Source of the DNA: a virus | Virus record (IMG/VR): IMGVR_UViG_3300047357_000416 | Location: 1 to 43,890 of that record | Strand: one strand, 5' to 3' | Length of the DNA: 43,890 nt | Shown: positions 8,132-15,362 of the stretch, piece after piece | Numbering within the stretch: the stretch's first letter is position 1 | How the letters are laid out: every line of letters starts with the position of its first letter | Notes under the pieces: generated by a model | Seen by the model: the letters and a program-made list of their open reading frames with translations, nothing else | Database searches by the model: none | What the model was told of the DNA's origin: nothing | Translations under genes and position numbers: made by a program

Positions 8132-8707
8132 ATGGGTGTTTATACAGATTATTTTCAAAAGAGTAAAGTTTTTCTATATCCTTTATTAAAGATTAGAAAA
8201 GGTGTTACACATGTTCCCGTGCAAACTTATATTGCATGGGAAAATGTGTTTACTCTTAATGATAATAAATTCTTGTGTGAATACAAAACAAAAATGAATT
8301 CTGGATTTAAAAAGTTTATTGTTGACTATCTTCAAAACCATGAATTATTTGAGGATTATATTAAGTTAGATAATAACAGACATTTATTCATATTTAATTA
8401 TAAATCATTAAGTTTTGATTTTAATAATTTTATTAAAGGTGAATATTCAAACATTTCATTAAGTAGTAAAATTGACATAATTGATTTTTTTCAATCACAA
8501 GAAAAAATTTTATCATATATAAAAGGGTTTTTACAACCCAATACAGTACATGAAAAATATGCTGAGGAATTAAAGGTAGATGTAGAATTAATAAAGAATA
8601 TACATGAAGTATGTGATCCACCAAACTTAGAAAAGGAAACTTTAATTGATAATAGTTACATAATATACCAACTATTAGAAAAAAGTTCCATATCTTTGAC
8701 TAAATAA
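8132..8707 (+). CDS. Hypothetical protein, 191 aa
   Basis: Not recognised. Rich in Phe, Tyr, Lys and Asn; alternating strands in the first 120 residues, then a helical C-terminal third. Starts 1 nt after the exonuclease stop and ends 12 nt before the next gene, so it belongs to the same operon. A role with the exonuclease is possible from position only. Confidence 0.7.
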   Translation: MGVYTDYFQKSKVFLYPLLKIRKGVTHVPVQTYIAWENVFTLNDNKFLCEYKTKMNSGFKKFIVDYLQNHELFEDYIKLDNNRHLFIFNYKSLSFDFNNFIKGEYSNISLSSKIDIIDFFQSQEKILSYIKGFLQPNTVHEKYAEELKVDVELIKNIHEVCDPPNLEKETLIDNSYIIYQLLEKSSISLTK

Positions 8708-8719
8708 AAAAATAAACCA

Positions 8720-9139
8720 ATGGCGCAAATAGGACAAAATATGATGCTGGTAAACTCAGCGTTTAGAAATGCAAAATCATTTACACTTATCCCTGTGAGC
8801 AATGACTCACCATATGTAGAAGCTATGTTTGATCCATCATCAGGCGTATTAGCTGTTATCAGTAAGGTTATGAAGCAATCATACCACATGGTACCAAAAT
8901 TAGATGATACAGGTCAACCTGTAAGATTAAAAACACCAAATCAACAAACAGGTAAAACACATAAAGAAGAAAGAAGACTTGTTGATACATTCTCTGAATT
9001 TTATCTTCAAGATAAAGATGATATTGAACTATTCATTAATATGTTTGCAATAAATGCAGAGCAATTTGATTACAATTCATTTTTAAATGTTGATATAAAT
9101 GAAACTAAAAAATCTAATCTTATATTGCCTGGTCAATAG
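8720..9139 (+). CDS. Hypothetical protein, 139 aa
   Basis: Not recognised. Begins MAQIGQNMMLVNSAFRNAKS, with a beta-rich middle (SFTLIPVSNDSPYVEAMFDP) and an acidic helical end. Stops with TAG, followed by two hairpins, the second a probable terminator, so it looks like the last gene of the upstream operon. It could be a small DNA-binding or virion-related protein, but no motif decides this. Confidence 0.7.
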   Translation: MAQIGQNMMLVNSAFRNAKSFTLIPVSNDSPYVEAMFDPSSGVLAVISKVMKQSYHMVPKLDDTGQPVRLKTPNQQTGKTHKEERRLVDTFSEFYLQDKDDIELFINMFAINAEQFDYNSFLNVDINETKKSNLILPGQ

Positions 9140-9160
9140 ATCTGCTTATTAAATTGACTT

Positions 9161-9179
9161 AGTTGGAGTTTCTCTAACT
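9161..9179 (+). other. Intergenic hairpin
   Basis: AGTTGGAG-TTT-CTCTAACT forms an 8-bp stem (one G-T pair) with a 3-nt loop, 22 nt after a gene end and just before a probable terminator. It may be part of a 3' end structure. Confidence 0.35.
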
Positions 9180-9192
9180 TAATATAGTAAAT

Positions 9193-9222
9193 AAAAAGCT
9201 CATTGATTTGGGCTTTTTTTGG
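9193..9222 (+). terminator. Probable intrinsic terminator
   Basis: AAAAAGC, a 12-nt loop region, then GCTTTTTTT. The stem continues as A-T pairs into a T tract. It lies between the gene ending at 9,139 and the one starting at 9,240, consistent with the end of the 2-9,139 transcription unit. Confidence 0.6.
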
Positions 9223-9239
9223 CACTAATAAATAATAAT

Positions 9240-9572
9240 ATGGCTGAATTGACCGCTGAAGAATCTCTTGAGATAAATATATTATTTGCATTAAATAAAT
9301 GCATGGCGGAAACTGCACATGGATTGCAATTTCTACATAAACACAAAATTAAATATAGAGCTAAACAAGTAATTGATGCAGTAAACAGATATGATAAAGA
9401 AATTAATACTTCTTTAGACACAGATCAATTAAAAGCTGTGGAAAGCATCTATGACTGCATTATGGATCTATTAGTTGAAGCAAAGGTTACTGCAATTAAA
9501 AATTACGAAAATGATAGAAACATTAGATCAAATGAAGAGAAGGATGATATTAAAAGCATTGAAAAAACATAA
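9240..9572 (+). CDS. Hypothetical helical protein, 110 aa
   Basis: Not recognised. Almost entirely helical, with a long charged C-terminal tail. The ATG at 9,240 was chosen because the upstream in-frame codons lie in the terminator hairpin. The 3' end overlaps the Fis-like gene by 62 nt. A dimeric or coiled-coil accessory protein is possible. Confidence 0.65.
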   Translation: MAELTAEESLEINILFALNKCMAETAHGLQFLHKHKIKYRAKQVIDAVNRYDKEINTSLDTDQLKAVESIYDCIMDLLVEAKVTAIKNYENDRNIRSNEEKDDIKSIEKT

Positions 9573-9684
9573 AAATCTTGAAAATGCTGCTAAAGCTTTA
9601 GGTGTTACATCTAAATCTTTATATAATTATAGAATTAATCTTGGTCTACATAGTGTAAAATATAATAAAAAAGAAAAGATATGA
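9511..9684 (+). CDS. Fis-type helix-turn-helix DNA-binding protein
   Basis: 57 residues from the chosen ATG. Residues 12-45 (ILKALKKHKNLENAAKALG, then SKSLYNYRINLGL) match the HTH_8 Fis-type helix-turn-helix: an initial helix, N/AA, alternating A.LG, then S...LY.Y recognition helix. In Fis-family proteins this domain bends or binds DNA or activates promoters. It overlaps the previous gene and the start of the polymerase gene (ATGA), so it may regulate or assist the polymerase operon. The function as an actual regulator is inferred. Confidence 0.7.
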   Translation: MIETLDQMKRRMILKALKKHKNLENAAKALGVTSKSLYNYRINLGLHSVKYNKKEKI

Positions 9685-11672
9685 AACATTGGGTAATGGA
9701 TTATGAAACATTAAAAAATTGTTTTACTGGTGTATTTGAAAATTATAAGACTACTGAGACTAAGGTTTTTGTTATTCATGATATACGTAATGATATAAAT
9801 ACTTTTGTTAATTTTTTACAGGATAACATAGTCAATAGACAATGGCATATATCTTATAATGGATTAGCATTTGATGGTCAAGTTACTCACTTTATACTAG
9901 ATAATCATCAAGATTGGTCAAATTTAAGCGGTTGTGATATTGCAAACATTATTTATGAATATGCCCAGAGTTGTATAAAAAAATCTAATAATAAAGAATT
10001 CAGTGACTATCCGCAATGGAAAATGAAGATTGGTCAAATAGATGTTTTTAAATTACATCATTGGGATAATCCTGCTAAACGTTCCAGCTTAAAATGGATA
10101 CAATACAGTATGGATTGGGAGAACATTATTGATATGCCAATACATCATGAGACTGAAATCACTACACAAGAGCAAATTGATACTATTCTTGAGTATTGCA
10201 TCAATGATGTTAGATCAACAAAAGAAGTATATAACAGATCAAAATCACAAATAGGATTAAGAAAAGAACTTACAGAAACATATGGTATAAACATGTTTAG
10301 TGCTTCTGAACCAAGAATCAGTAAAGAAATATTTGGCTATTATTTATCTCAAAATTTAAATATTCCTAAAAGAGATTTAAAGAAAATGAGAACGCATAGA
10401 GATTCAATTAAAGTATCAGATATAATTTTACCATATGTATCATTTATGTCTGATGAATTTAAGTCTTTACATAATAGGTTTAAGGCACTAGAAATTGATT
10501 CAGCAAAACTTAAAGGTGGTTTTAAATACAGTGTAAACTATAAAGGTGTTAAAACAGATTTTGGACTAGGTGGTGCACATGGTGCTGCAAAAAAAGCAGT
10601 GTATGAAGCAAATGATGATATGATGATTATGTCTTCAGATGTAACATCATTTTATCCAAATTTAGCCATCAAAAATAAATGGTCACCTGGTCACTTTCCA
10701 AAAGAAGAGTTTTGTAACCAGTATGAGTGGTTCTTTGAAGAACGCAAGAAGATTCCTAAGAGCAACCCGATGAACTATGTATATAAGATTATACTTAATT
10801 CAACTTTTGGCCTTAGCAATGATGTAAATAGTTTCTTTTATGATCCTGAATTGTGTATGAGAATAACTATTAATGGTCAACTTTCTCTAATGATGCTTTA
10901 TGAGCAAGTTATGGAAAGGATACCGGGTGCTGTAGCATTACTGCAGAACACAGATGGTATAGAAACTATGATACCAAGAGAGTATTATGATGACTATTTA
11001 GGTATATGTAAACAATGGGAAGAAATAACCAATTTACAATTAGAACATGATGAGTATCAGAAACTTGTTTTAGCTGATGTTAATAATTATATAGGTGTAA
11101 ATAATTTTAAGGAAGTAAACATTACTAAATGGAGAGAAATAAAACAATCTGAGCCACACTATTTATTCAAAGTAGATGGTGATAAGTTTAGTTATGCTCC
11201 TGTAAAATTAAAAGGCCGCTTTGATTTTCATAATTTACAATTACATAAAAACAAATCAAAGTTAGTTATTCCAAAAGCTATTTATTCATACTTTGTTAAA
11301 GATATATTACCTGAAGATTATTTAGAAACAAATAAAAATATTCTTGATTATTGTATAGGTGGTAAATCTAAAGGAGATTGGAAACAAGTAGCAAAATCAA
11401 TAAAAGATGGAGTTTATAGTGAAAAAGATTTGCAAAAGATAAATAGGTATTATATTTCTAAATCTGGCGTAAAAATTATTAAACTTAATAAAAATGATGG
11501 TAGGGAAATACAGCTAGAAGCCGGGAAATGGCTACAAACTGTATATAATGATATGAAAGTAGAACCAAAATGGGAAAACTATGATATCAATAAAGTTTAT
11601 TACCTGGAAGCAATTGAAAAGGAAATAAATAGCATATTAACAGTATCGTCAAATCAATTAAAATTATTTTAA
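9681..11672 (+). CDS. Family B DNA polymerase
   Basis: 663 residues, compact for PolB. The 3'-5' exonuclease domain has DYE (D7, E9) as Exo I, NGLAFDGQ as Exo II and YCINDVRST (D176) as Exo III. The palm has motif A SSDVTSFYPN (D320), motif B K369..NSTFG (N373), and motif C NTDGIE (D425); the latter replaces the more usual DTD with NTD. Only about 50 residues separate motifs A and B, so the fingers are short. It should be the replicative polymerase with the primase upstream. It starts by an ATGA overlap with the Fis-like gene and leads into a MazG-like gene. No TPR insertion for protein priming was recognised. Confidence 0.87.
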   Translation: MKHWVMDYETLKNCFTGVFENYKTTETKVFVIHDIRNDINTFVNFLQDNIVNRQWHISYNGLAFDGQVTHFILDNHQDWSNLSGCDIANIIYEYAQSCIKKSNNKEFSDYPQWKMKIGQIDVFKLHHWDNPAKRSSLKWIQYSMDWENIIDMPIHHETEITTQEQIDTILEYCINDVRSTKEVYNRSKSQIGLRKELTETYGINMFSASEPRISKEIFGYYLSQNLNIPKRDLKKMRTHRDSIKVSDIILPYVSFMSDEFKSLHNRFKALEIDSAKLKGGFKYSVNYKGVKTDFGLGGAHGAAKKAVYEANDDMMIMSSDVTSFYPNLAIKNKWSPGHFPKEEFCNQYEWFFEERKKIPKSNPMNYVYKIILNSTFGLSNDVNSFFYDPELCMRITINGQLSLMMLYEQVMERIPGAVALLQNTDGIETMIPREYYDDYLGICKQWEEITNLQLEHDEYQKLVLADVNNYIGVNNFKEVNITKWREIKQSEPHYLFKVDGDKFSYAPVKLKGRFDFHNLQLHKNKSKLVIPKAIYSYFVKDILPEDYLETNKNILDYCIGGKSKGDWKQVAKSIKDGVYSEKDLQKINRYYISKSGVKIIKLNKNDGREIQLEAGKWLQTVYNDMKVEPKWENYDINKVYYLEAIEKEINSILTVSSNQLKLF

Positions 11673-11676
11673 AAAT

Positions 11677-12102
11677 ATGGATTATTTTGAATTAGAATGC
11701 GCAGTAGAACACTGGGCGGAAGAAAAAGAAATTCTTTCTAAAGCAACACCAATGGCTCAAGCATTAAAAACTTTAGAGGAATGCACCGAACTAGGTGTAG
11801 CAGTCAATAACAATGATAGAGCAGAGATTATAGATGCTATGGGTGATATAATGGTCACCCTGATTATTCAGGCTAAAATGCAAGGACTTAAACTAGAGGA
11901 ATGTCTTGAGTCTGCGTATAATGTAATTGCAAAACGTACAGGTAAGATGATCAATGGTCAATTTGTGAAAGATGATGAAGGCAAATTTTCAGAATGGGAT
12001 AATTTAGAAGACATTGAAGTAAAAGATGCTGAAGAAATAAAAATGAAAGATATAGATATTATATCTGGTACTGAATCTGCATATATTAAAAATGAGTTAT
12101 AG
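11677..12102 (+). CDS. MazG-like nucleotide pyrophosphohydrolase
   Basis: 141 residues. The MazG-type motif is clear: LEECTELG gives EExxE (E34, E35, E38), and AEIIDAMGDIMV gives ExxD with a further Asp (E50, D53, D57). Such enzymes hydrolyse NTPs or dNTPs to monophosphates and pyrophosphate, and phage versions may alter (p)ppGpp or nucleotide pools. About the last 30 residues are an acidic extension. Its position right after the polymerase supports a role in nucleotide supply or sanitation. Ends with TAG, overlapping the next ATG. Confidence 0.83.
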   Translation: MDYFELECAVEHWAEEKEILSKATPMAQALKTLEECTELGVAVNNNDRAEIIDAMGDIMVTLIIQAKMQGLKLEECLESAYNVIAKRTGKMINGQFVKDDEGKFSEWDNLEDIEVKDAEEIKMKDIDIISGTESAYIKNEL

Positions 12103-12388
12103 ACCATTACCTGAAGGTCTTACAATAAAAGATTCTTCAGTGCACGGTTTGGGTTTATTTGCAACACAAGATATTGTCAAAGGTGTTGAACTTGGAATAA
12201 CTCATGTGCATAATGATAAGTTTGAAAATAACTACATAAGAACTCCATTGGGTGGATTCATTAATCATAGTGATAAACCCAATGCTCAGTTAATTTCTGT
12301 TGGTAACATGATGCGTTTAACAACAATAAAATTTATTAAAAAAGGGGATGAACTCTTTACTAAATACGAATTATATGAAATTATATAA
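12092..12388 (+). CDS. SET-domain protein (putative lysine methyltransferase)
   Basis: 98 residues, the length of a minimal SET core. HGLGLFATQDIVKG (residues 18-31) matches the first SET motif, GGFINHSDKPNAQ (54-66) matches the NHS/N motif for S-adenosylmethionine binding, and FIKKGDELFTKY (81-92) matches the final motif with the conserved Tyr92. SET proteins methylate lysines on proteins; phage copies are known in large genomes but targets are unknown. It overlaps the MazG-like gene by 11 nt and the next small gene by 14 nt. Confidence 0.82.
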   Translation: MSYRPLPEGLTIKDSSVHGLGLFATQDIVKGVELGITHVHNDKFENNYIRTPLGGFINHSDKPNAQLISVGNMMRLTTIKFIKKGDELFTKYELYEII

Positions 12389-12575
12389 TACACCTAGAAA
12401 TAGTAGAATTAAAGTAATAGCAGATATTAAAGTACCTCCTTCTTCTCCAATTATTGAAGAAGCAGAGGAACTCAATTTTAGCCATATAGATGGAATGTAT
12501 AGTTACTGCACAAGAGATGATGGTCAAGTAGTACATTTAGCTGCATGGACAGAAGTAGAAATAGTTAATAAATAG
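12375..12575 (+). CDS. Hypothetical small protein, 66 aa
   Basis: Not recognised. The Met at 12,375 (MKLYNTPRNSR) was preferred over the Met at 12,348 because the overlap with the SET gene is smaller and it fits neighbouring overlaps. Beta-rich, with RIKVIADIKVPP and a C-terminal DGQVVHLAAWTEVEIV that could be a small barrel or adaptor. Ends with TAG. Confidence 0.6.
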   Translation: MKLYNTPRNSRIKVIADIKVPPSSPIIEEAEELNFSHIDGMYSYCTRDDGQVVHLAAWTEVEIVNK

Positions 12576-12577
12576 AA

Positions 12578-12793
12578 ATGACAAATAAAGAAAAAAAAGA
12601 AAGGGAGAGATGGGCTAAAGCAGGTGTAAATTTTATGCCTTGTGATGAAGATAGTCAAATATATAGTTGGCAAAGGACAAATAGAAAAGCTTCTTATACA
12701 ACTAAAGAAACAATATCTAAGAAAAACAGAAACCCGAAAAATATGGGTGTTAGACAATCTGATATATGGAATGGTAAAAACACAAAAAACTAA
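12578..12793 (+). CDS. Hypothetical basic protein, 71 aa
   Basis: Not recognised. Starts 2 nt after the previous stop. Very rich in Lys, Arg and Asn, with a Trp/Cys-containing middle; probably binds nucleic acid or is largely disordered. The last 23 nt overlap the radical SAM gene. The extended frame from 12,642 seen in another frame is not needed. Confidence 0.6.
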   Translation: MTNKEKKERERWAKAGVNFMPCDEDSQIYSWQRTNRKASYTTKETISKKNRNPKNMGVRQSDIWNGKNTKN

Positions 12794-13604
12794 AACTCTT
12801 GTTACTAAAGACAATAATAATAGTGCTAACTGCATAGCTCCTAATATAATCTACGGATGTTTTGGGGGCTGTGTAGATACTTATTGTTATATGTCTAGGT
12901 ACAATGGTAATAGAGTTTATGTCAACACAAATGTTGATGAGATATTTCAGTCTGTTGTTGATTGGGAAAAAGGTTACTATAAGGAACCTGATCAACAGGA
13001 CCCTATATATACAATGGTAGATGTTGCATGTAATTCAGATCTTGTATTAATGCAAAAACATATGCCAGAACCTTTGATTAAATATCTTAAACGTTATGAT
13101 AATCACCCACAGTTAAATAGTACAATGGCCACTAAGTATCCGGGATTATTAAAACTAGATGTAAATCATTTTAATAAACCACCACGGGTACGTGTAAGTC
13201 TCATGCCTCAGAAGTATTCTAATATATTAGAACCTAAGATGCAAAAGATAGCCAGCCGCATAGAAGATATCAATCGTCTTAAAGACTTAGGATGGGAAGT
13301 ACATTGTAATTACAGTCCTCTAGTGTTTTATCCAGGGTGGAAAGAAGAGTATAATAATCTTTTCTCTATGGTAAAAGATAATGCGGGTATTAATAAGTGT
13401 GAGGTAATTGCATTAACCAACCATAAAAATCAAATGGCTAAAGCATCTCCAGAAGCTCAAGAACTTATGAGGCGTTCTTATGAAGTTAAGAATCAATCAG
13501 GAGTTATGAGATATCCTTTACAACATAAAGGAAGGTTGCTTAATGAATTCAAAAAAATATACAGTAAATACTTTCCTATGGATACAATACGGTATATATT
13601 TTAA
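12771..13604 (+). CDS. Radical SAM protein, spore photoproduct lyase-like
   Basis: 277 residues from the ATG at 12,771. The cysteine cluster is GCFGGCVDTYCYMSRYNG (C30, C34, C39), followed by R.SLMPQKYSNILEP, RIEDINRLKDLGWEVH and YSPLVFYPGWKEEYNNL, all of which match the layout of the spore photoproduct lyase family that repairs UV thymine dimers with SAM and an Fe-S cluster. The spacing is CX3CX4C instead of the usual CX3CX2C. The start chosen keeps a short 23-nt overlap with the previous gene; a longer frame from 12,642 would cover most of it. A DNA-repair role is likely but not certain because of the changed Cys spacing. Confidence 0.75.
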   Translation: MVKTQKTKTLVTKDNNNSANCIAPNIIYGCFGGCVDTYCYMSRYNGNRVYVNTNVDEIFQSVVDWEKGYYKEPDQQDPIYTMVDVACNSDLVLMQKHMPEPLIKYLKRYDNHPQLNSTMATKYPGLLKLDVNHFNKPPRVRVSLMPQKYSNILEPKMQKIASRIEDINRLKDLGWEVHCNYSPLVFYPGWKEEYNNLFSMVKDNAGINKCEVIALTNHKNQMAKASPEAQELMRRSYEVKNQSGVMRYPLQHKGRLLNEFKKIYSKYFPMDTIRYIF

Positions 13605-13614
13605 TATTAATAAT

Positions 13615-13959
13615 ATGATAACAATTATTGAATGGAATAGTAGACAACAATTTGAATCAAAAAAATTAGCGTCTGAATATTTTAAAATACCCGTCACTTT
13701 AATAGATAAAAGTTTAAAATTAAATAAAGGTGTAACATGTAAAAATAATAAAAGATATAAATTCTCAAAATCTTGGTCCCAGGATGGCCAATCAAGAATA
13801 TTAAAAACACCTCGCAGTACTACAATGCCTTTTGGTAAATATAAAGGTAAAAATCCTAAAGATATACCTTTGAATTACCTTGTATGGATGTATAAACAAG
13901 AAAACTGCCCATGGTGTGTTAAAAAAGCGCTGAAAGATTTAAAAGAATTAATTAAATAA
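13615..13959 (+). CDS. DUF3820-like protein
   Basis: 114 residues. Start placed at 13,615 (MITIIEWNSRQQ), 10 nt after the previous stop; the longer frame would overlap it. The second half has TTMPFGKYKGKNPKDIP and YLVWMYKQENCPWC, matching the DUF3820 pattern (pfGKyKG...lp..Yl.W). The N-terminal half may be a small separate DNA-binding unit with helix and basic tail. Such proteins occur with nucleases and replication proteins in phages. The function is unknown. Confidence 0.7.
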   Translation: MITIIEWNSRQQFESKKLASEYFKIPVTLIDKSLKLNKGVTCKNNKRYKFSKSWSQDGQSRILKTPRSTTMPFGKYKGKNPKDIPLNYLVWMYKQENCPWCVKKALKDLKELIK

Positions 13960-13963
13960 TTTT

Positions 13964-13993
13964 TTGTTGACTCAGCTAAATTAATTATATTTA
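13964..13993 (+). promoter_or_regulatory. Bacteroidota-type promoter candidate
   Basis: TTG at 13,964-13,966, then 19 nt, then TATATTTA at 13,986-13,993. This follows the Bacteroidota form TTG-N19-TAnnTTTG except for the last base. It lies in the gap before the DUF932-like gene, 20 nt before its ATG. Confidence 0.5.
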
Positions 13994-14012
13994 CACTTTA
14001 AAAGTTTATAAT

Positions 14013-14912
14013 ATGGGATATTCAAAATCAACAGAAGTAACTAGATCATATCTGGAGACTGCTACTTTACCTAATCATGGTAAATCTTACACAGTTGTTT
14101 CACATAAAGAGGTGATAGACAACACATTGAATCTGCTTAAAGCAAGCGGGTTCTCCATAACAAATGAAACATATAGATCTAATATGAGAGCTAATGTTGC
14201 ACAGGGTATTTATTATTTAAGACCCGTTAATCCAGTTGATAAAACCATACTTGAAGAAGAAGAGCTTGGGATGATGTTTTCCTGGACAAACTCCTATGAC
14301 AAAAGCACAAGATTTCAATGTGCAATTGGCGCATATGTAAAAGTATGTTCAAATGGAATGATTGCTGGTGATATGATGAACTATTCAAGAAAACATACTG
14401 GTTCGGCAAACATGGATATTAAAAATCAGATTTCAAGTCAAATTAAGAATGCAGAAAAATACTATGCACGCATAATAAAAGATAAAGATGCCTTGAAAAC
14501 TATAGACATGTGTACAAGAACACAATCTGAACTAATCGGACGGTTATTTATTGATGAAGACATGTTAGATAGTCAACAAGTATCTTGCATTAAAAAAGAG
14601 ATGGATAAACCATCATATAATTACGGTGTTGCTAATGATAGTGCTTGGGCCTTTTATAACCATGTTACACATGCATTAAAAAAAGCACACCCGCGGGATT
14701 GGTTAGTTGATCAACAAAATTTTCATGATTTTGTCACGGCCGAATGCTTTAATAACAAAATAAATAATCCCAATAATTTATTTCATTCATATGAATTAAA
14801 CTTTGATAATGCTGAATTAAATATTAATAAAACTGATACTGACTTATCTATAGAAATAGATGAGGATATCACAGAAAAAATGTTAGTTCAGGATATATAT
14901 ATGGGTAGATAA
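14013..14912 (+). CDS. DUF932-like phage/plasmid protein
   Basis: 299 residues. Contains CAIGAYVKVCSNGMIAGD and a following FW-type helical C-terminal region, characteristic of the DUF932 family common in phages and plasmids; its role is not known, though it often sits near replication or recombination genes. It has its own promoter candidate upstream, so it may be expressed separately from the polymerase block. It is followed by a 25-residue membrane peptide. Confidence 0.75.
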   Translation: MGYSKSTEVTRSYLETATLPNHGKSYTVVSHKEVIDNTLNLLKASGFSITNETYRSNMRANVAQGIYYLRPVNPVDKTILEEEELGMMFSWTNSYDKSTRFQCAIGAYVKVCSNGMIAGDMMNYSRKHTGSANMDIKNQISSQIKNAEKYYARIIKDKDALKTIDMCTRTQSELIGRLFIDEDMLDSQQVSCIKKEMDKPSYNYGVANDSAWAFYNHVTHALKKAHPRDWLVDQQNFHDFVTAECFNNKINNPNNLFHSYELNFDNAELNINKTDTDLSIEIDEDITEKMLVQDIYMGR

Positions 14913-14914
14913 AT

Positions 14915-14992
14915 ATGATTTGGTGTCTGGTTATTCTTGGAATAATATTTTGTTTTTACATGACCCACAATAATAATATGGACAACTTTTAG
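14915..14992 (+). CDS. Small membrane peptide, 25 aa
   Basis: Two nucleotides after the DUF932-like gene is a 25-codon frame: MIWCLVILGIIFCFYMTHNN and four to five more residues. It has one hydrophobic helix with a short polar tail, in the style of small phage membrane proteins. The short length makes it uncertain, but the close packing and clean hydrophobic profile favour it. Confidence 0.45.
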   Translation: MIWCLVILGIIFCFYMTHNNNMDNF

Positions 14993-15012
14993 TCCAGGAG
15001 ATGTAAACCAAC

Positions 15013-15044
15013 AGGGGGATAAGTTTTTGCATTCTTATCCCCCT
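15013..15044 (+). terminator. Strong perfect hairpin
   Basis: AGGGGGATAAG pairs with CTTATCCCCCT, an 11-bp perfect stem around a 10-nt loop. It lies between two genes and has unusually high GC for the window. There is no T tract, so it may be a terminator, an mRNA stabiliser or a regulatory element. It ends 21 nt before the next ATG. Confidence 0.6.
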
Positions 15045-15065
15045 TCTCCTATTAAAAAATTAAAT

Positions 15066-15362
15066 ATGAACGCAAAAGATAGAAAAGAAAGACCAGTATT
15101 TACTGGTGTTATAAAATATTTTCCTAAAGCACTTATGGAAATAGCAAGAGTTTCGCTACAAGGTAATAAACAACATCACCCTGATAAACCTTTACATTGG
15201 GATCGTAATAAATCAAAAGATGATTATGATGCACTTACTAGACATCTTATAGATGCAGGCACTATAGATGATGATGGAATTCGTCACACCGCAAAAGTGG
15301 CGTGGCGTGCATTAGCATGTTTAGAAAAAGAATTAGAAAATGAATATAATTTAGACAAATGA
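15066..15362 (+). CDS. DUF5664-like dATP/dGTP pyrophosphohydrolase
   Basis: 98 residues. The ATG at 15,066 was chosen because the in-frame ATG at 15,027 lies in the loop of the 15,013-15,044 hairpin. The sequence has ALMEIARVSLQGNKQHHPDK, LHWDRNKSKDDYDALTRHLID and DGIRHTAKVAWRALACLEKEL, matching the order and conserved residues of DUF5664 (all-alpha NTP pyrophosphatase superfamily; some members hydrolyse dATP/dGTP). It would change the dNTP pool, together with the MazG-like gene. The stop overlaps the next start. Confidence 0.7.
   Translation: MNAKDRKERPVFTGVIKYFPKALMEIARVSLQGNKQHHPDKPLHWDRNKSKDDYDALTRHLIDAGTIDDDGIRHTAKVAWRALACLEKELENEYNLDK

Noticed and set aside
12642-12770. Upstream extension of the radical SAM gene
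   Set aside because: It would overlap most of the 71-residue gene and adds only a Lys-rich, non-conserved-looking tail. The ATG at 12,771 gives the expected start before the Cys cluster.
12524-12995. Minus-strand frames of 103 and 81 residues across the small genes before the radical SAM gene
   Set aside because: They oppose several overlapping plus-strand genes with clear motifs and show Phe/Ser/Ile-rich shadow composition.
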